DNA from: Pseudomonas sp. MM213
GTDB lineage: Bacteria > Pseudomonadota > Gammaproteobacteria > Pseudomonadales > Pseudomonadaceae
Assembly: GCF_020423045.1 (NCBI RefSeq)
Contig: NZ_CP081943.1
Span: 806,001-870,000, forward strand
DNA: 64,000 nucleotides
Direction: 5' to 3'
Part shown: in pieces, positions 50,745 to 59,034 of the stretch
How positions within the stretch are numbered: position 1 is the first letter of the stretch
Layout: every line of letters starts with the position of its first letter
The notes under the pieces: generated by a model
The model's database searches: none
Seen by the model: only the letters and a program-made list of their open reading frames with translations
What the model was told of the DNA's origin: nothing
Made by a program: the position numbers and the translations under genes

Positions 50745-51608
50745 TCAGAGTTTGTTCAGGGGGATTTTCAGGTAGGTGACGCCGTTTTCTTCGGGCGGCG
50801 GCAAATTCCCGGCTCGTACGTTGACCTGAATCGCCGGTAACAACAGCGTCGGCATGCCCAGCCCCGCATCGCGCCGGGTGCGCATTGCGACGAATGCCGC
50901 TTCGTCGATGCCGTCATGGATGTGGATGTTGCTCTTGCGCTGCTCGCCCACCGTGGTCTGGCACTGGGGCTTGCGATTTTCAGGCGGATAGTCGTGGCAA
51001 ACGTAAAGCCGCACGCTGGCCGGAAACGCCAGCAGCTTCTGGATCGAGGCGAACAGTTGATTGGCATTCCCGCCGGGAAAGTCGCAGCGCGCAGTGCCGA
51101 CATCCGGCATGAACAACGTATCACCCACCAGAATGACGCTGCTGTCGATCAAATAGGCCATGTCCGCCGGCGTGTGACCGGGTACGTGCAACGCCGTGGC
51201 CTTGAGATTGCCGATCATGAACGATTCGTCGGGGGCGAACAGGTGATCGAACTGCGAACCGTCCACGGCAAATTCCGGTTCAAGGTTGAACAGGCCTTTG
51301 AACACGCCCTGCACCTTGCTGATCGACTGACCAATCGCAATCCTGCCGCCCAGCTCCCGACGCAGATAAGGCGCGGCAGACATGTGATCGGCGTGGGCAT
51401 GGGTTTCCAGCAGCCATTGCACCTGCAACTGATGTTCACCCACGAAGGCGATGATTTTATCGGCCTGGGTGGTGGCGGTTCGCCCGGCGGCCGGGTCGTA
51501 GTCGAGCACGGGGTCGACGATTGCACACTGGCTGCCGTCGGCCTCGTAAACCACGTAACTGTAGGTCGATGAGGCGGGGTCGAGGAAGGCTTCAATCAAG
51601 GCGGGCAT
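50745..51608 (-). CDS. MBL-fold hydrolase, persulfide dioxygenase-like (Blh/ETHE1 group)
   Basis: A 287-residue metallo-beta-lactamase-fold protein. The metal motif THAHADH is at residues 69-75, followed by VPGHTPADMAYLI, LVGDTLFMPDVGTARCDFPGG and the late CHDYPP histidine. The DTLFMPDVGTARCDFPGG block is typical of the ETHE1/Blh group, which oxidises glutathione persulfide to sulfite. The divergent TauE/SafE exporter supports this, since sulfite would need removal. No rhodanese domain is fused. ATG at 51608. Confidence 0.85.
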   Translation of the reverse strand: MPALIEAFLDPASSTYSYVVYEADGSQCAIVDPVLDYDPAAGRTATTQADKIIAFVGEHQLQVQWLLETHAHADHMSAAPYLRRELGGRIAIGQSISKVQGVFKGLFNLEPEFAVDGSQFDHLFAPDESFMIGNLKATALHVPGHTPADMAYLIDSSVILVGDTLFMPDVGTARCDFPGGNANQLFASIQKLLAFPASVRLYVCHDYPPENRKPQCQTTVGEQRKSNIHIHDGIDEAAFVAMRTRRDAGLGMPTLLLPAIQVNVRAGNLPPPEENGVTYLKIPLNKL

Positions 51609-51768
51609 GGTGGCCGTTTCTTTTGGGACAGGTGTTCAGGGTAGTTTCATTTTCCCTGCGCTGACCAGCCCCGATCAATTCAATGCAGGAAAAAAGCTGC
51701 GCGGGCTCTATCCTGTCAGTCATCGATACCGGGCGTTCCCGGCTCTTCTCACGGATCACGAGCGTTTT

Positions 51769-52587
51769 ATGTTGCTGGCAAGTTTTTTTGGTGTGGCCAT
51801 GGGCCTGGTCCTCGGATTGACCGGTGCCGGTGGCGGCATTCTTGCGGTTCCGGCCCTGGTGCTGGGGTTGGGTTTGACCATGACACAAGCGGCCCCCGTT
51901 GCATTGTTTGCGGTGGGCAGCGCGGCGGCGGTCGGGGCCGTCGATGGGTTGCGCCATGGCCTGGTGCGTTATCGCGCAGCGTTGTTGATCGCCTTGCTGG
52001 GGGCGATTTTTTCCCCGGTCGGCATCTACTTTGCCCATCAACTGCCGGAAAAAATCCTGATGATTCTGTTCAGCCTGCTGATGGTCATGGTGGCCTGGCG
52101 GATGCTGCGCCGCGAGCGCCATGAAGAAGGGCCGAGCGACCACGGCCACGCCAACTGGGGTCAGAAAAACTGCATGCTCGATCAACAGACCGGGCGCTTT
52201 TCCTGGACCGCCAAATGCACCGCAACCCTGGCCGCACTCGGCGCGGTGACCGGCGTGGTCTCCGGGTTGCTCGGGGTCGGCGGCGGGTTTCTGATCGTCC
52301 CGGCGTTCAAGCAACTGACCGATGTGCAGATGCGCGGGATCGTCGCGACGTCTTTGATGGTCATCAGCCTGATTTCCGCCATCGGCGTGATCGGTGCATT
52401 TCATGCCGGGGTGCGGATCGATGGTCTGGGGGTGGCGTTCATTGTCGCGAGCGTCGTCGGTATGTTGGTTGGTCGGCGAATCTCCTCTGTAGTGCCTGCA
52501 CGGTCATTGCAAGTAAGCTTCGCGTCGGTATGTTTCCTGATCGCCGCTTACATGCTGTTCAGAAGCGCTCTTTGGACGTTGTTTTAA
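51769..52587 (+). CDS. TauE/SafE family sulfite/anion exporter
   Basis: A 272-residue membrane protein with two TauE/SafE half repeats: FFGVAMGLVLGLTGAGGGIL and later GAVTGVVSGLLGVGGGFLIVP, with about eight helices in total. These proteins export sulfite, sulfoacetate or related anions. It shares a 160-bp divergent promoter region with the persulfide-dioxygenase-like gene, so the pair probably deals with sulfide/persulfide. ATG at 51769 begins at the first membrane segment; the open frame upstream has no transport-like features. A hairpin terminator follows. Confidence 0.88.
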   Translation: MLLASFFGVAMGLVLGLTGAGGGILAVPALVLGLGLTMTQAAPVALFAVGSAAAVGAVDGLRHGLVRYRAALLIALLGAIFSPVGIYFAHQLPEKILMILFSLLMVMVAWRMLRRERHEEGPSDHGHANWGQKNCMLDQQTGRFSWTAKCTATLAALGAVTGVVSGLLGVGGGFLIVPAFKQLTDVQMRGIVATSLMVISLISAIGVIGAFHAGVRIDGLGVAFIVASVVGMLVGRRISSVVPARSLQVSFASVCFLIAAYMLFRSALWTLF

Positions 52588-52674
52588 TAACAAGGTTATG
52601 CGGGTTTGTTGTGGGTGCCTTTTTTATGTTGGGATTCAACTCCTGTATTGTGTAGTAATTTATTTGTAGTGAGT

Positions 52675-52726
52675 GGGCTTCTGGTAATGGATGTTTTGTT
52701 AGTTCCATTGTAGAAGCCCTCTTTTA
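52675..52726 (+). terminator. Probable terminator of the TauE/SafE gene
   Basis: Stem GGGCTTCT/AGAAGCCC (52675-52682 with 52712-52719), extended by AATGGA/TCCATT inside, followed by TCTTTT. It also marks the left edge of the AT-rich segment. Confidence 0.65.
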
Positions 52727-52734
52727 ATAAAATA

Positions 52735-55458
52735 TTATTGGCTCTTTTTTTTGGGGGCTGGCTCTAATTGAATTAAGTCGGCTTCATTTAGGTTTAGTGA
52801 ATGTGTTTCCTTGTTCGGTTCTGATGAATGCAATTTGCAATATGTCAGAAGCATGGGTACCGAAGTGCCTTGGGAAATCAGCCCCAACATGAAGTATCCG
52901 CTTTCACCTTCTGCGGTGACGTCCCATTCATAGTCGATTTGGAAGGTATCAAGTGGGGGGGAACTGGTTGCGAAAGTTTTCTCTTTGTGGATGGGGGTGC
53001 ATGACAACAATACTGGAATCCCTGCTAATGGACTGCCCGCTTTAGGTGTCATTGTCAGTCGTTGGGATGACCCAGGGACGAACGTATTGCCCTCTGGAGG
53101 AATGGGCAAACCATTTATTTTGATGTCCACCTCTTCTGCCAAATTGTTGGATATAAGTTTGTTGTCTCTTATGGTTATGGGTGTGTCCATGCCTTGGCCA
53201 CTCAAAATCAACTGAAACGTTCCGCTGTTGGTTTTCCCTGTAACGTTCCAGAGATACTCGCCTTGTGGGGTATCGAGTGGGGGGCTACTTGTAATGTTAT
53301 CCGGGTCCAAGTTGCCAACTTTGCATGTCAAAGTGAGCGGATGAGGGTACAGAGGGCTTTCTGGGTAAGGGATAAACTCTAGGGAGCGGGTTACATTTCG
53401 TATAAACACATTTCCTTGCGGCGAAATTGGGGAGTTGGAGATTTCTACGTGGCCTTCATGAGAGAGGTTTTTGGACAATAATTTACTTTCAGGTATATGG
53501 AATACTGTAGTCATTCCTTCGGCCGCAAGGATCAGCTGGAAAATGCCACTATTGGTTTCCGCTCCTGTTACTTGCCAGCGGTGAGAGGTTTGTGGGGTAC
53601 TGAAATCCGGCCTACTCGTCACATGGGTCGGATCCAGGCCGCTTATGAAGCGGCAGCTCAACGACATCGGGTGACCGGCCAACGCACTTTCGATTTTGTG
53701 CTTGAGTACAACGAGGCTCGGTTCTGTCCGGAAGAACGTGCTACCTTCCTGGGTAATTATCCGGCCATCAATTTCGATGTCAATCATAATCAGTTCATCA
53801 TTTATATCTCTGGATAGCAGACGACTAGGCAGTGGGAACCACTCATCAGTTTCGGTAAATTCAAATTGAAGACCAAACAAGCCACTTTTACTGCATCCTG
53901 TAATGGTCCACTTTGCCGTGCCGGTTTCCGGAATGATCTGCGTCTCTCCAATTAATGGGTCAAACATCATTCCCAAGTCTGGGTAGGTATCATCTTGAAC
54001 CAAGGCGACGCTCATGCCTGGTAATGATCCGAGTGGTTGCGCTTCCAATTCCAATACATAAGTCCCCGCACGAAAAAAAACCAGATTGGGATTGCTTGGA
54101 TCAATTTCGTCACCGTTGATCTTGATGGATTTGAACTGACTCGACGTGACTTTTTCGATCAGCCGGCTATTGATGGTCAGTGGTGTGGTGAAGTTTTCAC
54201 CTATGACTTGTAGCGTGAACGAACCAATATTGCTACCGCCGGTAACTTTCCACTCCAGTGTAAGGTTGTCTGGAACTTGTCGGTATGTCTTCAATAAAGG
54301 TTCATAATCCATGCCTAAATTGGGCGAGCCGACTTCATCCAGTTGGATCTTCAATCCGTGCATCCAAGGTTCAAAGGTTAGCTTCAGTACCGAGGTTTCT
54401 CCGGGGAAAAACAGTGCCCCAGTATTGGTAATCGGCCGGTCGCGAACATCTACTCTTATCACTTCATCGGTCAGGTTTTCTGAGATCACTCGAGCGGAAA
54501 TATTCTCCCAGTCTCTTTTTAGTTTAGAGCAGGCGAGATTGAGGTTGAAAAAACCACTTTTAGCGTTACTGGATGATGAGTTGATAGCCCATTCGGTATC
54601 TGGTCCGTTAACGGTTTTTTCAAGACCTAAATCAGGGACGGTAATGCCTAAGGCCGCGAGGTCGCTTGAGGAGCTCAATGTCATTGTCGAATCATCAAGT
54701 AACAAATCCGGATTTACCAGTTTCAAAATTCGGGACTTGCCGTTGACGAAAATCAGGCCCAAATCATCCGGTGTAGTGGATGGCTCAGGGGCAAGTTCCA
54801 ATGTTGCGTTGTTGTTCCACGGGGTTTTGAGCAACGCGTGAACCAATACATCAACAGTGGAAATACCTGTCTTGTAATACAAGCTAGGTACTTCCAGAGA
54901 GATACCGTGTCGGCCTTCAGTTGTCGGTGCAAAGACAATAGGCGTGACTGAACCGTTTTCTCCAGGTATGGCAGGGCCAAGCTCTTTGCCCTCCAGCATC
55001 CAACGTGCCGGGAAGGGCATTGCCATTTGGCTGTAGTAACTTACCTCGCGAGCATAGAGTGTGGTTTGTTCGTTATACTCGATAACCTGAAATTGCTCGT
55101 TACCGCTGATATCGACAAACTTCAGTCGGTGATGTCCCAACGAGCTTTCAACTTTGTACGCGCGTGCGGTGTGCTCGGTCTGAATCCATAGTTCGAAATT
55201 TGTGACCGGGGCTGAAGGCGCGGCATCCGGAAAGTTCAAACTCCAGGCTATACTGTCCTCATCGAATTTTTGTAAGATACCGACTTCGGGCGTACTTGTA
55301 AAATCTATCTTAGGCATGTCTGGATCACGCTCCAGTTTCACACCTTGATTAATCCATGGGCTGTCATCTACTGCATTAATGCGAAATTCGTGACTTGCGG
55401 CATGACAGAAATATACGCACTCGGGGGCAGGGATTTCTGATTTTTGATTTTTTAGCAT
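52735..55458 (-). CDS. Large repeat protein of unknown function (907 aa) in AT-rich DNA
   Basis: I do not recognise this gene. The N-terminal 220 residues are unique (CVYFCHAASHEFRINAVDD). From about residue 230 to 890 there are about six units of 105-120 residues. Each has, in order, an IxINGxPIxP-like hinge, an FxPG.S..L segment, PxPL.GxPVxLSC-like text, a (S/T)SPPLDTPQ-like strand, a tryptophan strand ending W.VTG or W.ITG, SGxFxLxLxxxG and a final L.S..L.xE. The pattern suggests tandem beta-sandwich (Ig-like) modules. No signal peptide, membrane segment or catalytic motif is seen. Base composition and codon use are clearly AT-richer than the flanks, indicating horizontal origin. It lies 108 bp downstream of the 122-residue gene, likely one transcription unit. 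Confidence 0.7.
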   Translation of the reverse strand: MLKNQKSEIPAPECVYFCHAASHEFRINAVDDSPWINQGVKLERDPDMPKIDFTSTPEVGILQKFDEDSIAWSLNFPDAAPSAPVTNFELWIQTEHTARAYKVESSLGHHRLKFVDISGNEQFQVIEYNEQTTLYAREVSYYSQMAMPFPARWMLEGKELGPAIPGENGSVTPIVFAPTTEGRHGISLEVPSLYYKTGISTVDVLVHALLKTPWNNNATLELAPEPSTTPDDLGLIFVNGKSRILKLVNPDLLLDDSTMTLSSSSDLAALGITVPDLGLEKTVNGPDTEWAINSSSSNAKSGFFNLNLACSKLKRDWENISARVISENLTDEVIRVDVRDRPITNTGALFFPGETSVLKLTFEPWMHGLKIQLDEVGSPNLGMDYEPLLKTYRQVPDNLTLEWKVTGGSNIGSFTLQVIGENFTTPLTINSRLIEKVTSSQFKSIKINGDEIDPSNPNLVFFRAGTYVLELEAQPLGSLPGMSVALVQDDTYPDLGMMFDPLIGETQIIPETGTAKWTITGCSKSGLFGLQFEFTETDEWFPLPSRLLSRDINDELIMIDIEIDGRIITQEGSTFFRTEPSLVVLKHKIESALAGHPMSLSCRFISGLDPTHVTSRPDFSTPQTSHRWQVTGAETNSGIFQLILAAEGMTTVFHIPESKLLSKNLSHEGHVEISNSPISPQGNVFIRNVTRSLEFIPYPESPLYPHPLTLTCKVGNLDPDNITSSPPLDTPQGEYLWNVTGKTNSGTFQLILSGQGMDTPITIRDNKLISNNLAEEVDIKINGLPIPPEGNTFVPGSSQRLTMTPKAGSPLAGIPVLLSCTPIHKEKTFATSSPPLDTFQIDYEWDVTAEGESGYFMLGLISQGTSVPMLLTYCKLHSSEPNKETHSLNLNEADLIQLEPAPKKKSQ

Positions 55459-55566
55459 GATAGTGGGTGTCTCGGCTTTGTTAGTGTGATTTAAAGAAGA
55501 TGGAGCGCGCTCACAGGATTAGTCTGATATTTGAGTAAGTTTTATGCATTTGGTTGTTGGCTTAAG

Positions 55567-55935
55567 TCAGGTTTTAATCGTGCGAATAATTATTGGTTGA
55601 GATAATTTTGTTTCATCTTTCAGATAGTAATAAATAACAGCCACACCTGTTTCCGAGAGGCGCTCGAAGTTGTATCGGTGGATATTGATTTCTTCCTCGT
55701 CGGCGCTTTTGCTTTGATAAAACCAGCCAGGTTGATAAATTTCCTTAGGGTAGAGCCCTGAAAACCATAATACGGGTATGTAAATCATCTGGCCTGCGGC
55801 TTTTCCTACATAGTTTATTTTTCCTATGACAAAAGTTTCTACTTTTCCCAGATCAATTATGCCGTCTTCAGCTTGAGGAAATATAAGGGGCGGGTGAAAA
55901 AAACTATTTTGAATACTTGGCTCGAAAATATTCAC
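55567..55935 (-). CDS. Hypothetical protein (122 aa), AT-rich, upstream of the repeat protein
   Basis: A 122-residue protein from GTG 55935, with GGAG six bases upstream. Text such as EDGIIDLGKVETFVIGKINYVGKAAGQMIYIPVLWFSG and VAVIYYYLKDE (read as separate segments) suggests a single beta-sandwich domain with aromatic strands, perhaps a lone unit related to the neighbouring repeat protein. No signal peptide or membrane segment. It shares the AT-rich composition of the 907-residue gene and not of the core genome. Function unknown. Confidence 0.6.
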   Translation of the reverse strand: MNIFEPSIQNSFFHPPLIFPQAEDGIIDLGKVETFVIGKINYVGKAAGQMIYIPVLWFSGLYPKEIYQPGWFYQSKSADEEEINIHRYNFERLSETGVAVIYYYLKDETKLSQPIIIRTIKT

Positions 55936-56006
55936 GGATTACTCCAAAGGAGTTAGATAGTTGGTGATGATTGTTGTTGTCAGAGTTAATGCTAGGAGTT
56001 TTATTT

Positions 56007-56034
56007 TCGCTACTGTCATTAATGACAGTAGCGA
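56007..56034. repeat. Perfect 28-bp palindrome near the right edge of the AT-rich segment
   Basis: TCGCTACTGTCATT followed by its exact complement. T-runs (TTTTATTTT) lie only on the left on the plus strand, which would be A-runs in the minus transcript, so it is not a normal terminator. The 390-bp gap 55936-56325 also holds a small hairpin (56170-56191); no gene was seen. Confidence 0.6.
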
Positions 56035-56152
56035 CAGACGGTACACGTCTGACTTTAATCTTCCGCTAGCGCAATCCTCCTTCTGAGTCGAAACAGAACA
56101 TCCACTGCGTCGTGCTCGCCGGCCCCAGGCTGTTCAGCACAAGAGCTACAGA

Positions 56153-56200
56153 GTCTTACACCTTAAGTTCCGGGCCCTCGTCGTGGCCCGGTCTTACACC
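56153..56200 (+). repeat. Direct repeats flanking a hairpin in the porin leader
   Basis: GTCTTACACC occurs at 56153-56162 and 56191-56200, on each side of a 7-bp stem CCGGGCC/GGCCCGG (56170-56176 with 56185-56191). Could be a regulatory site; unproven. Confidence 0.4.
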
Positions 56201-56325
56201 GAACTTGCTGCACGCCACCGGCCACGCCAAAGCACTTCACAACCACCCCCAAGGCAGCGTATGACGCCGCCGGTCCGCTTTCGATAATCGCCTCCGACAT
56301 CCAGTCCCCCGCTGCGGAGCGCGTC

Positions 56326-57510
56326 ATGCACAACAATAAGAATTTCAAGCACCGTTACTTGCCAGCCTTCATCGCCAGCCTGTCGACCCTGGGTTTGAGC
56401 TCAATGGCCGAAGCCGAAATCATGCTGTACGACAAGGACCAGACTACGTTTTCCACCGATGGCTACATCAACGCCTTCTATGTGAACAGCGACGTCGACC
56501 GTGCCGGCGAGCAGTTCGACCGTCGACAGGCGCGGGTGAAAATGGGCTTTTTGCCCAACTACCTGGGCTTCAACATGGGCAAGCAGGTCGACGACCTCAA
56601 GCTCGGCGCCCGGGCGTCGTTCTGGGTGACCATCAACGACAGCGAAACCAACGGCACCGACACCGCCATCGACGTGCGGCAGTTCTACGGCACGGTGGCC
56701 AACCCGGAATGGGGCGAAGTGCTGGTCGGCAAGGACTTCGGCCTGTTTGCCCGTTCCAACATTCTGCTCGATGAGTTGCTGGCCGGTTACGGCCAGGTCA
56801 GCGACACGCTCGGGTTGGTGGATGGCGGCGGGGTGTCGTTCGGCAACATCGGCAGTGGCTATCCGTACCCGTTCCCGACGTCGCAGATCACTTACCGCAC
56901 CCCGGTGATGGACGGCCTGCGAGTCGCGGTGGGGATCATGGACCCGGTGGACACCAACGACAGCAGCGCGACCGGCAAGGCCTATCAGGAAAACCCGCGC
57001 ACCGAGAGCGAGATCACCTATCAGTTCGACCTCGCCGGGGCGAAGATTTACAGCTGGGTGAACGGCAGCTACCAGACTTCGGACAACACCGATTCCACGG
57101 TGCAGTCCGTGACCTCCAAAGGTTTGGGCTATGGCGTGCAGGCGAAAATGGGCGGTTTGTCGCTGACCGGTTCGGGCTTTCAGGCCAAGGGTATCAACCC
57201 GTTCTTCACCAACAACGCTGGCGAACCGACGTTGCGTAATGTCGACAGCGACGGCTACCTGTTGCAGGGCTCGTACAAGCTGGGCAAAAACCGCCTGGCC
57301 TTGTCCTACGGCAAGACCAAGGACGACGGCAACGGCGTGGTGGGCAGCGGCGCGGACTATGAGACTCGCGGCATTGCGCTGTTCCATGACGTCAACGACA
57401 ACCTGAAACTGGTGGCCGAGTACAACCAGTTCGAAATCAATGGCCACGAAACCAGCGCGCAAAACGAAGACACCGACACCTTCGCGGTGGGGGCGGTGTT
57501 GACCTGGTAA
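56326..57510 (+). CDS. Gram-negative outer-membrane porin
   Basis: A 394-residue porin. A signal peptide (MHNNKNFKHRYLPAFIASLSTLGLSSMAEAE) is followed by beta-barrel strands with alternating hydrophobic residues, the constriction-loop region SDTLGLVDGGGVSFGNIGSGYPYPFP and a C-terminal strand ending VGAVLTW with a terminal aromatic residue, the outer-membrane insertion signal. It stands next to the NosP-NahK-AgmR and CXXCW genes, where such porins probably admit alcohol or aldehyde substrates, but the substrate is not known. GGAG precedes the ATG. A Crc/Hfq motif overlaps the first codons. Confidence 0.88.
   Translation: MHNNKNFKHRYLPAFIASLSTLGLSSMAEAEIMLYDKDQTTFSTDGYINAFYVNSDVDRAGEQFDRRQARVKMGFLPNYLGFNMGKQVDDLKLGARASFWVTINDSETNGTDTAIDVRQFYGTVANPEWGEVLVGKDFGLFARSNILLDELLAGYGQVSDTLGLVDGGGVSFGNIGSGYPYPFPTSQITYRTPVMDGLRVAVGIMDPVDTNDSSATGKAYQENPRTESEITYQFDLAGAKIYSWVNGSYQTSDNTDSTVQSVTSKGLGYGVQAKMGGLSLTGSGFQAKGINPFFTNNAGEPTLRNVDSDGYLLQGSYKLGKNRLALSYGKTKDDGNGVVGSGADYETRGIALFHDVNDNLKLVAEYNQFEINGHETSAQNEDTDTFAVGAVLTW
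56332..56342 (+). promoter_or_regulatory. Crc/Hfq catabolite motif at the start of the porin gene
   Basis: AACAATAAGAA, three to six codons into the gene, matches the AAnAAnAA Hfq-Crc target and lies within the ribosome footprint. This suggests carbon catabolite repression of porin synthesis. Confidence 0.55.
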
Positions 57511-57520
57511 CCCCCAATCC

Positions 57521-57745
57521 CTTGTAGGAGCCGGCTTGCTGGCGATGACGGTGTATCAGTCAACATCATTGTCGCCTGACACACCGCCATCGCCAGCAAG
57601 CCGGCTCCTACAGGTTTTGTGTCATGCAGAAAATGGTGCGCCGGGCGCGGAATTGTAGGAGCCGGCTTGCCGGCGATGACGGACTGTCAGTCACCATCAT
57701 TGTTGCCTGACCCACCGCCATCGCCAGCAAGCCGGCTCCTACAGG
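57521..57745. repeat. Two REP pairs between the porin and nosP
   Basis: Inverted pairs at 57521-57615 and 57653-57745, each with core GTAGGAGCCGGCTTGC; the central spacers (GTCAACATCATTGTCGCCTGA and a near copy) are also similar. They fill most of the 360-bp gap; no gene lies there. Confidence 0.9.
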
Positions 57746-57870
57746 TTTTGTGGTGTTTGCTGGAACTCTCATCCCATCGAAGCGCCTGACCGCTACCCAA
57801 GTAGCATACGTCGCCGTCCGCTGCCTTCGTACACTCCAACCTCACACATGCGCACCTGCGGGAGGCGACG

Positions 57871-59034
57871 ATGCAGCAGGTTCAGAGCGACGGGGTCGTC
57901 AGTGCGATGTCCCAGGCGACCGATGCCCAGCAGGCGGCCCAGGAGCTGGCGCGGCAATTGTTGCACCCGCATTTGGGCTTTGTGCTGTTTTTCTGCTCCG
58001 CCGAGTACGACTTGCAGGCGCTGGGCCAGGCCTTGCAGCAGAGCTTTGGCGGTATCCGTCTGGTCGGTTGCACCAGCGCCGGGGAAATCACCCCGCTGGG
58101 CTATGGGCGCAACTGCGTGACGGCGGTGGGTTTCGACCATCGGCATTTTTCCATCGACGCCGAATTGATCGACGAGATGGAGCGCTTCAGCCTGATCGAC
58201 GCCCAGCAAATGGTCGAGCGTCTGGTCAGTGGTTGTCGCAGCAACACCCTGGCGCCGATCAAGGGCAACAGCTTCGCCCTGACCTTGCTCGATGGTTTGT
58301 CCAGCCGTGAAGAAATGGTGCTCGCGGCGTTGAGCGCGGCGCTGGGCGACATCCCGCATTTCGGTGGCTCGGCCGGCGACGACAATTACCTGACCCACAC
58401 CCACGTTTACTTCGGCGGCGAGTTCCACAGCGGCGCGGCGGTGGTGGTGCTGGTCAACACCTGGCTCGACTTCGAAGTTTTCACCACCCACCACATCCTG
58501 CCGAGGGCGGAAAAACTGGTGGTCACTGGCGCCGACAGCGCCTCGCGCCGGGTCTTCGAACTGAATGCCGAACCGGCCGCCGAGGAGTACGCCCGGCACA
58601 TCGGCGTGCCCGTGGCGGAACTCGATCATCGGATCTTCGCCGCCCACCCGCTGGCGGTGCGGATCAACGATCAGTATTACGTGCGGGCCATCCAGCAGGT
58701 GCACCCGGACTTGAGCCTGAGTTTCTACTGCGCCGTGGAAAACGGCATCGTCCTCACCGTCATGACCCCAGGGCCGATGCTGCCCAATCTGCAAACCCTG
58801 TTCGACGGTTTGCAGGAGCGCCTCGGTGACCTGTTGTTGACCATCGGCTGCGACTGTTTTCTCAGGCGCCTGGAACTGGAAGACGGCGGCAATCTGGAGC
58901 AGATCGGCAGGTTTTTGCGCGACCAGCGGGTGATGGGTTTCAACACCTACGGAGAACAGTTCAATGGCATGCACATCAACCAGACCTTCACCGGGGTTGC
59001 CATTGCCCGAGGCCGCTCCCCTGGACATCGCTGA
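57871..59034 (+). CDS. nosP: FIST-domain nitric oxide sensor NosP
   Basis: A 387-residue protein made of FIST (residues about 30-230) and FIST_C (about 235-370) domains. Marks are GIRLVGCTSAGEITPLGY, FGGSAGDDNYLTHTHVYFGG and GCDCFLRRLELE. In P. aeruginosa the FIST gene paired with this kinase is NosP, a heme protein that binds NO and regulates NahK; the same gene pair is present here. GGGAGG precedes the ATG at 57871. Its 3' end overlaps nahK by 71 bp, so the two are translationally coupled. Heme ligands were not identified from sequence. Confidence 0.85.
   Translation: MQQVQSDGVVSAMSQATDAQQAAQELARQLLHPHLGFVLFFCSAEYDLQALGQALQQSFGGIRLVGCTSAGEITPLGYGRNCVTAVGFDHRHFSIDAELIDEMERFSLIDAQQMVERLVSGCRSNTLAPIKGNSFALTLLDGLSSREEMVLAALSAALGDIPHFGGSAGDDNYLTHTHVYFGGEFHSGAAVVVLVNTWLDFEVFTTHHILPRAEKLVVTGADSASRRVFELNAEPAAEEYARHIGVPVAELDHRIFAAHPLAVRINDQYYVRAIQQVHPDLSLSFYCAVENGIVLTVMTPGPMLPNLQTLFDGLQERLGDLLLTIGCDCFLRRLELEDGGNLEQIGRFLRDQRVMGFNTYGEQFNGMHINQTFTGVAIARGRSPGHR

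Noticed and set aside
56041..56325. A sigma54 promoter upstream of the porin
   Set aside because: No GG-N10-GC pair in a credible -24/-12 context was found.
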